The notes beneath the pieces are model-generated. The model ran no database searches. It saw only the letters and a list, made by a program, of their open reading frames with translations, and was not told where the DNA came from. Source: CAWIUB01 sp963839175 (GTDB lineage: Bacteria > Actinomycetota > Actinomycetes > Mycobacteriales > Jatrophihabitantaceae). From it: a stretch of DNA of 46,489 nt. A program made the position numbers and the translations under genes. This document shows positions 16,568 to 25,167 of the stretch, one piece after another. Each line of letters opens with the position of its first letter. Within the stretch, counting starts at the first letter, position 1. The DNA is taken from contig CAWIUB010000014.1 of the NCBI GenBank assembly GCA_963839175.1, positions 1 through 46,489 on the forward strand, given 5' to 3'.

Positions 16568-19500
16568 ATGCCTGACGAGCCCACTCGATCCTCGCTGCTC
16601 ACCGCGCTGTCCGAGCGCGTCGTCGTGGCCGACGGGGCAATGGGCACCATGTTGCAGGCCGCCAACCTGACCATCGACGATTTCGACGGGCTCGAGGGCT
16701 GCAACGAGATCCTCAATGTCACCCGCCCGGACGTCGTGCGCGGCGTGCACGATGCCTACTTCCGAGCGGGCTCAGACGCTGTCGAGACCAACACCTTCGG
16801 CGCGAACTGGGCCAACCTCGCCGAGTACGACATCGTCCCGCGCATCCGGGAGCTGGCCCGCGCCGGAGCGACGCTGGCCAAGGAGGTCGCGGGCGGCTGG
16901 TCCACCTCGGATCGTCCGCGCTGGGTGCTCGGCTCGGTGGGGCCCGGCACCAAGCTGCCGACGCTCGGCCACGTGCGCTACAGCGTGCTGCGCGACGCGT
17001 ACCAGGAGCAGGTGGCCGGCATGATCGAGGGCGGCGCCGACGCGGTGATCGTCGAGACCTGCCAGGATCTGCTGCAAGCCAAGTCGGCGATCATCGGCGC
17101 CAAACGCGCCATGGTACAGCTCGGCATCCACGTGCCACTGATCGCGAACGTCACCGTCGAGACGACCGGGACGATGCTGCTCGGCTCCGAGATCGGCGCA
17201 GCGCTCACCGCGCTGGAGCCGCTCGGCGTTGATCTGATCGGCCTCAACTGCGCCACCGGTCCTGCCGAGATGAGTGAGCACCTCCGCTATCTGTCGCGCA
17301 ACTCGCGCCGTCCGGTGTCGGTCATGCCCAATGCCGGTCTGCCCGAGCTTGGCCCGAACGGTGCCACCTACCCGCTGACGCCCGCCGAACTCGCCGCGGC
17401 GCTGCGCCAGTTCGTCACGGAGTTCGGGACGTCGCTGGTGGGCGGCTGCTGCGGGACGACGCCCGAACACATCAGCGCCGTGGTCGCCGCCGTCGGATCG
17501 CTGTCACCTGCGCAGCGCACCGTGCACCCCGAGCCAGCGTCGGCCTCGCTCTACCAGGCGATGCCGTTCCGTCAGGACGCCAGTGTGCTGATGATCGGCG
17601 AGCGGACGAATGCCAACGGATCCAAGGCGTTCCGGGAGGCCATGCTCGAGTCTCGCTTCGGCGACTGCGTCGAGATCGCCCGAGCGCAGATCCGCGACGG
17701 CTCCCATCTGCTGGACGTCTGCGTCGACTACGTGGGTCGGGACGGAGCCGCCGACATGCGCGAGATCGCGGGCCGGTTCGCCACCGCGTCCACGCTGCCG
17801 ATCGTGCTGGACTCCACCGAGCCGCCAGTCATCGAAGCCGGCCTGGAAATGCTCGGCGGCCGGTCGGTCATCAACTCCGTGAACTTCGAGGACGGCGACG
17901 GCCCGCAGGCCCGCTACACCCGCGTCATGAACCTCGTACAGGAGCATGGCGCCGCGGTCATCGCGCTCACCATCGACGAAGAGGGCCAAGCCCGTACGGC
18001 CGACAAGAAGGTGGAGATCGCCGAGCGGCTCATCACCGACCTCACCGAGAAATGGGGGATGCGCGAGAGCGACATCCTCGTCGACTGCCTCACGTTCACC
18101 CTGGCCACCGGCCAGGAGGAGAGCCGGCGCGACGGCGTGGAGACGATCGAAGGCATCCGTGAGCTCAAGCGCCGCCACCGCGACGTGCAGACGACGCTTG
18201 GCCTGTCCAATGTCTCGTTCGGCCTCAACCCGGCCGCCCGCCAGGTGCTGAACTCCGTATTCCTGCACGAGTGCGAGCAGGCTGGCCTGGACTCTGCGAT
18301 CGTGCACGCGTCCAAGATCCTGCCGATGTCGAAGATCCCCGCCGAGCAGCGCGACGTTGCACTCGACCTGATCTACGACCGCCGCAGCGACGGGTACGAC
18401 CCACTTCAGCGCTTCCTGCAGCTGTTCGAGGGCGTCTCCGCTCAGTCGTCCGCGGCGTCCCGCGCGCAGGAGCTCGCCGCGTTGCCACTAGACGAGCGGC
18501 TGCAGCGGCGGATCATCGACGGCGAGCGCAACGGCCTGGAAGCCGACCTGGACGAAGCCCTGACGACTCGCGCAGCGCTCGCGATCATCAACGACACCCT
18601 GCTCGCCGGTATGAAGACGGTGGGCGACCTGTTCGGGGCCGGCGAAATGCAACTGCCGTTCGTGCTGCAGTCCGCCGAGGTGATGAAGGCCGCCGTCGCG
18701 TATCTCGAGCCGCACATGGAGAAGTCGGACACAGCGGGCAAGGGCACGATCGTGCTCGCGACCGTCAAGGGTGACGTTCACGACATCGGTAAGAACCTGG
18801 TGGACATCATCCTGTCCAACAACGGCTACACCGTCGTCAACATCGGCATCAAGCAGCCGGTCAACGCGATCCTCGAGGCGGCTGACGAGCACAACGCAGA
18901 CGTGATCGGCATGTCCGGCCTGCTCGTCAAGTCCACCGTGATCATGAAAGAGAACCTGCAGGAGATGAACGACCGCGGGTTGGCCGAGCGCTATCCCGTG
19001 ATGCTCGGTGGCGCGGCGCTGACCCGAGGCTACGTCGAGCAGGACCTGTCGGAGATCTTCGCCGGAGACGTCCGCTACGCCCGGGACGCGTTCGAGGGGC
19101 TTCGGCTGATGGACGCGCTGATGGCCGTGCGGCGCGGGGGAGTCACGACGACCCCGGACGGGCCGGCGGACGCCGCACTCTCCGACGAGGAGTCGCGCAA
19201 GCTTGCCGAACGCAAGGCCCGCCGGACGCGCTCCCTCAAGATCGCCGAGGAACGGCGCCAGGCCGAGGCCGAGCACGCCGAGCCACTGCCTGCCCGTTCC
19301 GACGTGGCCACCGACAACCCGGTGCCGACTCCGCCCTTCTGGGGCGACCGCATCGTGAAGGGCATCGCGCTCGCCGACTATGCGGGGCTGCTCGACGAGC
19401 GGGCCACCTTCCTCGGCCAATGGGGGCTGCGCGGTGCGCGCGGTGGCAAGGGACCGTCCTACGAAGAGCTCGTCGAAACAGAGGGACGCCCGCGGCTGCG

Positions 19501-20146
19501 GTACTGGCTGGACCGTTTCCAGACCGAGGGGCTACTGGAGGCTGCGGTCGCGTACGGCTACTTCCACTGTGTCAGCAAGGGCGACGACCTGATCGTGCTG
19601 AATGATTCAGTGGCCGGCACTGGTGGCACGGAGCAGACCCGGTTCACCTTCCCGCGGCAGCGCCGCGAGCGGCATCTGTGCCTAGCCGATTTCTTCCGCG
19701 CGGAGGACTCGGGCCAGACGGATGTCGTGGCCTTCATGGTCGCTACCGTCGGCGACAAGGTCAGCCAGTTCACCCATCAGCTGTTCGAGGCAAACTCCTA
19801 TCGCGACTATCTCGAGGCGCACGGCCTGTCGGTGCAGCTGACCGAGTCACTGACCGAGTACTGGCACCGCCGGGTGCGCGAGGAGTTGGTCCTGCCGGGC
19901 GGGATCGCGGTCGCCGCCGAGGATCCAGGCAGCGTCGAGGACTACTTCAAGCTCGGCTACCGCGGCGCCAGGTACTCCCTCGGCTACGGCGCCTGCCCCG
20001 ACCTCGAGGACCGCGCCAAGATCGTGCAGCTCGTGCGTCCGGACCGGATCGGAGTCGATCTGTCCGAGGAGTTCCAGCTGCACCCTGAGCAGTCCACCGA
20101 CGCCATCGTCGTCCATCACCCCGAGGCGAAGTACTTCAACACGTGA
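16568..20146 (+). CDS. metH: Cobalamin-dependent methionine synthase
   Basis: A 1192-residue modular enzyme that methylates homocysteine from 5-methyltetrahydrofolate through methylcobalamin. Order: homocysteine domain (about 1-320, with GGCCGTTPEHI providing zinc-binding Cys near 293-294); pterin domain (about 340-620, GERTNANGSKAFREAML, SLLDVCVDYVGRDG); helical cap and B12 domain (about 640-860) with the cobalt-ligating DVHDIGKN near 735; and the AdoMet reactivation domain (about 910-1192, ending YSLGYGACPDLEDR and VDLSEEFQLHPEQSTDA). All modules are present in one frame. The gene is followed by a HAD phosphatase with a GTGA overlap, so they are translationally coupled. Confidence 0.98.
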   Translation: MPDEPTRSSLLTALSERVVVADGAMGTMLQAANLTIDDFDGLEGCNEILNVTRPDVVRGVHDAYFRAGSDAVETNTFGANWANLAEYDIVPRIRELARAGATLAKEVAGGWSTSDRPRWVLGSVGPGTKLPTLGHVRYSVLRDAYQEQVAGMIEGGADAVIVETCQDLLQAKSAIIGAKRAMVQLGIHVPLIANVTVETTGTMLLGSEIGAALTALEPLGVDLIGLNCATGPAEMSEHLRYLSRNSRRPVSVMPNAGLPELGPNGATYPLTPAELAAALRQFVTEFGTSLVGGCCGTTPEHISAVVAAVGSLSPAQRTVHPEPASASLYQAMPFRQDASVLMIGERTNANGSKAFREAMLESRFGDCVEIARAQIRDGSHLLDVCVDYVGRDGAADMREIAGRFATASTLPIVLDSTEPPVIEAGLEMLGGRSVINSVNFEDGDGPQARYTRVMNLVQEHGAAVIALTIDEEGQARTADKKVEIAERLITDLTEKWGMRESDILVDCLTFTLATGQEESRRDGVETIEGIRELKRRHRDVQTTLGLSNVSFGLNPAARQVLNSVFLHECEQAGLDSAIVHASKILPMSKIPAEQRDVALDLIYDRRSDGYDPLQRFLQLFEGVSAQSSAASRAQELAALPLDERLQRRIIDGERNGLEADLDEALTTRAALAIINDTLLAGMKTVGDLFGAGEMQLPFVLQSAEVMKAAVAYLEPHMEKSDTAGKGTIVLATVKGDVHDIGKNLVDIILSNNGYTVVNIGIKQPVNAILEAADEHNADVIGMSGLLVKSTVIMKENLQEMNDRGLAERYPVMLGGAALTRGYVEQDLSEIFAGDVRYARDAFEGLRLMDALMAVRRGGVTTTPDGPADAALSDEESRKLAERKARRTRSLKIAEERRQAEAEHAEPLPARSDVATDNPVPTPPFWGDRIVKGIALADYAGLLDERATFLGQWGLRGARGGKGPSYEELVETEGRPRLRYWLDRFQTEGLLEAAVAYGYFHCVSKGDDLIVLNDSVAGTGGTEQTRFTFPRQRRERHLCLADFFRAEDSGQTDVVAFMVATVGDKVSQFTHQLFEANSYRDYLEAHGLSVQLTESLTEYWHRRVREELVLPGGIAVAAEDPGSVEDYFKLGYRGARYSLGYGACPDLEDRAKIVQLVRPDRIGVDLSEEFQLHPEQSTDAIVVHHPEAKYFNT

Positions 20147-20796
20147 GCCTGCGGGCCATCCTCTTCGACATGGACGGGACGCTGCTGGACTCGGAGAAGG
20201 TGTGGGACGCCGCGCTCGATGACCTGGCTCAGTGGCTCGGCGGGACGCTGTCCGGACGAGCCCGGGCCCGCATGGTCGGGTCGAGCCTGGCCCGGTCGAT
20301 CGCGATCATGCACGACGACCTGGGCATCGAAGCCGACCCGGAGTCCAGCGGCGCGTACCTACTCGAGCGAACCGAGGAGCTGTTCCGCACCGAGCTGGTG
20401 TGGAAGCCGGGTGCGCGCGAGCTGCTGGAGGCCGCGCGAGCTGCCGGCGTCCCAATGGCATTGGTGACCTCGACGCACCGGCGGCTCACCGAGATCGCCC
20501 TGGACACGATCGGCCGCGACTGGTTCGCCGTCACGGTGTGCGGGGACGAGGTGGCCCACCCCAAGCCGGCGCCCGACCCGTACCTGATGGCCGCCTGCGC
20601 GCTGGGCGTGCCGCCGAGCTGCTGTGTGGCCGTCGAGGACTCACCACTGGGGGTCGCCGCGGCCGAGGCCGCCAGCTGCGGGGTGCTGGCCGTGCCGAGC
20701 GAGGTCCCGATCGAGCCGGCCGAGTCCCGCAGCGTGTACGCCTCGCTCGACGGGCTAGGGCTCGCCGACCTGGCGGACCTGGTGGACGGGCGCTGA
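20143..20796 (+). CDS. HAD family phosphatase/phosphomutase-like hydrolase
   Basis: A 217-residue HAD subfamily IA enzyme. Motif I is FDMDGTLLDS (nucleophile Asp9, acid/base Asp11), motif II is ALVTSTHRR, and motifs III/IV are KPAPDPYL and VAVEDSPLGVAAAEAA. A helical cap of type C1 lies between motifs I and II. Such enzymes hydrolyse small phosphometabolites such as sugar phosphates; the substrate is not predictable. The GTG start overlaps the metH stop by 4 nt. Confidence 0.93.
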   Translation: MSLRAILFDMDGTLLDSEKVWDAALDDLAQWLGGTLSGRARARMVGSSLARSIAIMHDDLGIEADPESSGAYLLERTEELFRTELVWKPGARELLEAARAAGVPMALVTSTHRRLTEIALDTIGRDWFAVTVCGDEVAHPKPAPDPYLMAACALGVPPSCCVAVEDSPLGVAAAEAASCGVLAVPSEVPIEPAESRSVYASLDGLGLADLADLVDGR

Positions 20797-20797
20797 G

Positions 20798-21742
20798 ATG
20801 CCACTGCTGCATCTGCGCGTGATCGTCCCGGCCGCACGCGCCGACCAGGTGCTGGCGACGCTGCACGCCGAGCCCGGCGCGGCCAGCATCGCCGTCGTGC
20901 CCGGCGCGGCCCGGCAACCCGTCGGTGACCTGGTGCTCGCGGATGTGGCAAGGGAATGCGTCCCGGACCTGCTGGCGCGTCTGGAGGAGTTGGGGCTGGA
21001 CCGGTCCGGCGCGATCAGCCTCTCCGCCGTCGACACGGCGATCGGCGACGCCGCCGAGCGAGCCGAACGAGACGCTCCTGGAGAGGGCTCCGACGCCGTC
21101 ATCTGGCAGCAGGTCGTCTCGCGCACCGGTGAGGACTCGACGCTGACCTGGACGTTCCTCGCGTTCATGACGCTTGCCTGCCTGCTTGCCGCGATCGGCA
21201 TCGCCACGGACTCGCCCATCACAATCGTCGGCGCGATGGTCGTCGGGCCGGAGTTCGGGCCGCTCGCCGGGATCGCGGTCGGCCTGCTGCTGCACCGGCG
21301 CGAGTCGGTGCGCCGCGCCCTGATCGCGCTCCTCGTGGGCTTTCCGGTAGCCGTGCTCGTGACGGCCGCCGTCGCAGCGCTCTGGCGGGCGACCGGCCTC
21401 GTCGACCCCCAGGACCTGGTCGGGGCACGGCAGACCGAATTCATCTACCACCCCGGCTGGTTCTCGCTCATCACGGCCATCGTCGCCGGGGCCGCAGGCA
21501 CCCTGTCGCTGACGTCGGCCAAGTCGGCGGCGCTGATCGGCGTCTTCATCTCCGTGACGACCATCCCGGCCGCCGGAAACGTGGCTGTCGGCCTGGTATT
21601 CGGCCAATGGGGTGAGGCGGCCGGGTCGCTGCTGCAGCTGGCGATCAACCTGACCGGGATCGTCGCTGCGGCCTACCTGGTGCTGCTGGCCCAATCTCGG
21701 TGGAAGCTGCGCCGGACGGGTGCCGCCGTCGGCCAGCCCTGA
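20798..21742 (+). CDS. DUF389 family membrane protein
   Basis: A 314-residue protein of the DUF389 (TIGR00341-like) family. The N-terminal ~110 residues form a soluble alpha/beta domain (LHLRVIVPAARADQVLATL). Then come about five or six membrane helices, with the family signature ATDSPITIVGAMVVGPEFGPLAGIAVGL and the later LSLTSAKSAALIGVFISVTTIPAAGNVAVGLVFG. The function is unknown; a transport role is often guessed. It begins one base after the HAD stop and is probably the last gene of the metH transcript, convergent with the RecB-like gene. Confidence 0.9.
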   Translation: MPLLHLRVIVPAARADQVLATLHAEPGAASIAVVPGAARQPVGDLVLADVARECVPDLLARLEELGLDRSGAISLSAVDTAIGDAAERAERDAPGEGSDAVIWQQVVSRTGEDSTLTWTFLAFMTLACLLAAIGIATDSPITIVGAMVVGPEFGPLAGIAVGLLLHRRESVRRALIALLVGFPVAVLVTAAVAALWRATGLVDPQDLVGARQTEFIYHPGWFSLITAIVAGAAGTLSLTSAKSAALIGVFISVTTIPAAGNVAVGLVFGQWGEAAGSLLQLAINLTGIVAAAYLVLLAQSRWKLRRTGAAVGQP

Positions 21743-21746
21743 CGGG

Positions 21747-22643
21747 TCACAGTTCCGGGTTTATCACCGGCGGGATGATGTCCTCGCGCCGATCACGGTG
21801 CACCCGTTGCAGCGCGTCGGCCGCAAGCGGGGGCGGGGTGCCGCCGAACGCGGGGCACAGTGCCTGGTGACTGCACCAGTCGCACAGCCGGCTCGGACTC
21901 GGCCGGAACTCACCCCGTGCGGCGGACCGCTCGATCGCCGCCCAGATGGCCTGCAACGTCCTCTCGAAACTCGCCAGCTCGTCGGCAGCGGGCGAGTAGC
22001 TTAGCGTGTCCCGGTCGGCCAGGTAGATCAGCTTCAGCTGGCGGGGCACGACGCCGCGGGTGCGCCACAGCACCAGGGCGTAGAACTTCATCTGGAACAG
22101 CGCCTTGGCCTCGAACGCCTCGCGCGGGATGCTGCCGGTCTTATAGTCGACGACCCGGATGTCGCCACCGGGCGACACATCAAGCCGGTCGACGTAGCCG
22201 CGCAGCCGCAGCCCGTCGACCACCGTCTCGACCAGCTCCTCGCGGGCGGCAGGCTCGAGCCGGGAGGGATCCTCCAAGGCAAAGTAGCTCGCAACGAGAT
22301 CGCGGGCGGATTGCAGCCAGGCGGTGATATCGGCTCCGTCCTCGTCGTCGGCAAACAGCCCGGCGAGCTCGGGTGCCTGGTTGAGCAGCTGCTGCCAGGA
22401 CGGTTCGACGAGCGCCTGCGCGGCCTCGAGCGTCCGCTGCGCCGGGGGGAGGTCGAACAGCCGCTCCAGCACCGAGTGGACGACCGTCCCGCGAGTGGCG
22501 GGCCTCGACGGTTCCTCGGGAAGCCGATCGATAGTGCGCAGCCGATACAGCAGCGGGCAGGTCTTGAAATCCGACGCCCGCGAGGGCGACAGCGAGCCGA
22601 CGATGCTGGACTCGACGACGGTCTCGACGACGGTCTCGGTCAT
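21747..22643 (-). CDS. RecB-family exonuclease (PD-(D/E)XK, Fe-S type)
   Basis: A 298-residue nuclease of the Cas4/AddB-like PD-(D/E)XK group. The catalytic core is RGTVVHSVLERLF (His), DVSPGGDIRVVDYKTGSIP (Asp and Asp-x-Lys) and QMKFYALVLWR (Gln-x3-Tyr). A Cys near the N-terminus (KTCPLLYRLR) and three near the C-terminus (CDWCSHQALC) match the four ligands of the iron-sulfur cluster in this group. It probably acts in DNA repair. The ATG at 22643 gives the usual short lead before SLSPSRASDFKTC; an upstream extension is unlikely. It is divergent from the M50 gene. Confidence 0.9.
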   Translation of the reverse strand: MTETVVETVVESSIVGSLSPSRASDFKTCPLLYRLRTIDRLPEEPSRPATRGTVVHSVLERLFDLPPAQRTLEAAQALVEPSWQQLLNQAPELAGLFADDEDGADITAWLQSARDLVASYFALEDPSRLEPAAREELVETVVDGLRLRGYVDRLDVSPGGDIRVVDYKTGSIPREAFEAKALFQMKFYALVLWRTRGVVPRQLKLIYLADRDTLSYSPAADELASFERTLQAIWAAIERSAARGEFRPSPSRLCDWCSHQALCPAFGGTPPPLAADALQRVHRDRREDIIPPVINPEL

Positions 22644-22739
22644 AACCGGAAGCCTAGAGCCGGGCGGTGACAATTCCGGTTCCTCTGGCACAGCTGTGTC
22701 AAGGCGGCATCTCAGGTCACCGCCGTAGCATCGGCGCGG

Positions 22740-23888
22740 ATGAGTACTTCCACCCCGCAGCAGCAAACCGGTCCGCAACGCCCCGGCCGCCTTCTCATGG
22801 TCGGCCGGTTCTTCGGCGTGCCGCTGTACTTCGCTCCATCCTGGGTGCTCATTGCGATGCTGATCACCATCACCTACAACGGGCTGTTTTACGATGCGGT
22901 CGACGGCATCAGCCGGCCGGTGTCCTACCTCGCCGCCGTCGCGTTCGCGATATGTCTGGCCCTGTGCGTGCTCGCCCACGAACTCGGCCACGTCGCGGTC
23001 AGCCTCCTGCTCGGCAAGTCGGTGCGACGCGTTGTCATCTTCCTGCTCGGCGGGCTATCAGAGATCGAGCAGGACGTCGAGCGCCCGCGCGACGAGTTCC
23101 TGGTCTCCGTCACCGGACCGCTGGTGTCGCTTGCCATCGCCGGCGCAGCCGCCGTCGGCGAACGGTTTGTGCCGGCCAACACGGTCGGATCGGTGTTGCT
23201 CGCCCTGCTGATGTGGAGCAACCTGATCGTCGCCGCGTTCAACCTGCTGCCAGGCCTGCCGCTCGACGGTGGCCGCGTGCTGCGGGCCGGTGTGTGGAAG
23301 ATCACCGGGTCCCGGGTGACCGGGACGCGTGCCGCCGCCTGGGTCGGCCGGGCCGTGGCGGTCCTTGTGGCGTTACCGGGTGTCTTCTTCCCCTCCGCTG
23401 GCTGGACATTCGCTACCGGCCTGTTCGGGATCGCCCTCGGCGTATTCATTTGGGTCGGTGCTACCCAGTCGCTGCGGATGGCCGTGCTCCAGGACCGGCT
23501 GCCCATGCTGCGTCTGCCGGCGTTGATGCGACCGGGGCTGCGCGTGCCTGCCGACATCTCGGTCGGCGAGGCGCTGCGCCGGGCCTGGGAACACCAGGCC
23601 CGCGGGCTGGTCGTGGTCGATGCGGCCGACCAGCCGCGCGCGATCGTCGAGGAGCGCAGGGTGCGCGAGGTGCCGCCCGATCGTCAGCCATGGGTGTCGA
23701 TCGCCGACGTCGCCCGACCCCTGGAGCCGGGGCTGATGCTGCCCGCCTCGCTCACCGGCGATCAGCTGCTGGCGGCGGTCCGCGCGACGCCGGCGTCCGA
23801 GTACCTGGTGGTGTACCCAGACGGCTCGCCCGCCGGGATTCTGGCTGCCGCTGACCTGGCGGCGGTCCTGTCGGAGACTGCTCGGTGA
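22740..23888 (+). CDS. M50 site-2 protease with CBS-type C-terminus
   Basis: A 382-residue intramembrane zinc metalloprotease. The zinc site is His80-Glu81-x2-His84 (AHELGHVAVSLL), and the third ligand is in FNLLPGLPLDGGRVLRAGVW. About six membrane helices lie within residues 1-250. The last ~130 residues resemble a CBS pair (ISVGEALRRAWEHQARGLVVVD and DGSPAGILAAADLAAVL). Members cleave membrane proteins such as anti-sigma factors within the bilayer. Being in the same window as an anti-sigma factor makes it a possible but unproven processing partner. Its stop overlaps the trmI GTG by 4 nt. Confidence 0.93.
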   Translation: MSTSTPQQQTGPQRPGRLLMVGRFFGVPLYFAPSWVLIAMLITITYNGLFYDAVDGISRPVSYLAAVAFAICLALCVLAHELGHVAVSLLLGKSVRRVVIFLLGGLSEIEQDVERPRDEFLVSVTGPLVSLAIAGAAAVGERFVPANTVGSVLLALLMWSNLIVAAFNLLPGLPLDGGRVLRAGVWKITGSRVTGTRAAAWVGRAVAVLVALPGVFFPSAGWTFATGLFGIALGVFIWVGATQSLRMAVLQDRLPMLRLPALMRPGLRVPADISVGEALRRAWEHQARGLVVVDAADQPRAIVEERRVREVPPDRQPWVSIADVARPLEPGLMLPASLTGDQLLAAVRATPASEYLVVYPDGSPAGILAAADLAAVLSETAR

Positions 23889-24730
23889 CTACACCGTTCG
23901 CCGAGGGCGAGCGAGTCCAGCTCACCGACCCGAAGGGACGGCTGCACACCGTCATCCTGGTGGCGGGCAAGCAATTCCACACCCATCGGGGGGCGATCGA
24001 GCACGACGATCTGATTGGCCGGCCGGAGGGCAGCGTGGTCTGCTCGTCGGCCGGTACCCAGTACCTGGCGCTACGGCCGTTGCTGACGGACTTCGTGTTG
24101 TCTATGCCGCGAGGAGCGGCGGTCGTCTACCCGAAGGACGCCGCACAGATCGTCAGCCAGGGCGACATCTATCCCGGCGCGACGGTGGTCGAGGCGGGAG
24201 CGGGGTCGGGGGCGCTGACGTGCTGGCTGCTGAGGGCCGTCGGGCCTGCCGGGCGGGTGATCTCCTACGAGAGTCGCGCGGATCACGCCGAGATCGCCGC
24301 GGCCAACGTGGAAACGTTCTTCGGCGGCCGGCCGGCAAACTGGACGCTGCGGGTCGACGACCTGGCACGCCATCCCGATACGAACCTGACGGACCGGGTC
24401 ATTCTGGACATGCTCTCGCCGTGGCAGGTGTTGCCTGCGGTGTCCGCTGCGCTGCGCCCCGGCGGCGTACTTGTCGGCTACGTCGCGACGACCACCCAGC
24501 TGTCGCGGCTGGTCGAGGCGTTGCGTGAGCACGGCGGCTACACGGAGCCAGCGGCGTGGGAGTCGCTGATCCGAAGTTGGCATGTCGTGGGCCTCGCGGT
24601 GCGTCCCGAGCACCAGATGATCGGCCACACCGCGTTCCTGGTCAGTGCCCGGCGGCTAGCTCCCGGCGTCGTTGCGCCTCTCCGTCAACGCCGTCCCGTC
24701 AGCGCAGCTGCGCCGCCAGCTCAGCCCTAG
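23885..24730 (+). CDS. trmI: tRNA (adenine58-N1)-methyltransferase
   Basis: A 281-residue Rossmann methyltransferase that makes m1A58 in the T-loop of tRNAs. An N-terminal small beta domain (FAEGERVQLTDPKGRLHTVIL and FHTHRGAIEHDDLIG) precedes the SAM site (VVEAGAGSGALTCWLLRAVG). Then come ISYESRADHAEIAAANVE and the catalytic-motif region DRVILDMLSPWQVLP. The order and length equal M. tuberculosis Rv2118c. It starts with GTG overlapping the M50 stop and ends 4 nt into the convergent ferredoxin gene. It lies upstream of arc, as in other actinobacteria. Confidence 0.96.
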   Translation: MTTPFAEGERVQLTDPKGRLHTVILVAGKQFHTHRGAIEHDDLIGRPEGSVVCSSAGTQYLALRPLLTDFVLSMPRGAAVVYPKDAAQIVSQGDIYPGATVVEAGAGSGALTCWLLRAVGPAGRVISYESRADHAEIAAANVETFFGGRPANWTLRVDDLARHPDTNLTDRVILDMLSPWQVLPAVSAALRPGGVLVGYVATTTQLSRLVEALREHGGYTEPAAWESLIRSWHVVGLAVRPEHQMIGHTAFLVSARRLAPGVVAPLRQRRPVSAAAPPAQP

Positions 24731-25020
24731 CCGGCCGAAGGCCCCGCCACCTCGACTCCGTCGGCACGCACGACGTGGATGCACGCCCCAGGGCACTCCT
24801 TCGCCGAATCGATGACGTCCAGCCGCAGCCGCGCCGGGACGTCGGTGCGTGCACCCGCCGCCTCCAACAGCCGTCCTTCGCTGTCTTTGACATAGGCCAG
24901 CCCGTCGATGTCGAACTCGAACACCTCGGGCGCGTACTGCACGCAGAGGCCGTCGCCGGTGCAGAGCCCCTGGTCGATCCAGACGCCTAACGGCTCGGCG
25001 TCGGCGGGCGATTCGCTCAC
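24727..25020 (-). CDS. Ferredoxin, probable [3Fe-4S]/[4Fe-4S] single cluster
   Basis: A 97-residue acidic electron carrier. The cluster site is CTGDGLC (C-x5-C) with a downstream CPGAC (Cys-Pro). This three-cysteine pattern is typical of actinobacterial [3Fe-4S] ferredoxins, although a fourth Cys is present in CPGAC. WIDQGLCTGDGLCVQYAPEV and DSAKECPGACIHVV are strongly family-like. The gene is regularly found between trmI and the proteasome ATPase, divergent from the latter; no functional link to pupylation is known. The partner reductase or P450 is not in this window. Confidence 0.92.
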   Translation of the reverse strand: MSESPADAEPLGVWIDQGLCTGDGLCVQYAPEVFEFDIDGLAYVKDSEGRLLEAAGARTDVPARLRLDVIDSAKECPGACIHVVRADGVEVAGPSAG

Positions 25021-25126
25021 AGCCTCGATGGTCCTCTCGGTGGTACGCAGGTGGGCGGCCGGCGACGGGCGAACGTGCCGAACCCCACATGCAGCCTAGA
25101 TGGCCGCACCCGTGGCCTTGCCTGTG

Positions 25127-25132
25127 TAGGGT
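25127..25132 (+). promoter_or_regulatory. -10 box TAGGGT upstream of arc
   Basis: TAGGGT lies 35 nt before the arc ATG; a start about 7 nt downstream leaves a ~28-nt leader containing GGGAGGTGG, a good ribosome binding site. The same hexamer precedes pup, prcB and pafA. No clear -35 element is seen. Confidence 0.45.
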
Positions 25133-25167
25133 GAGTTTTCGGGACCACAGCAGCGGGAGGTGGCCAC

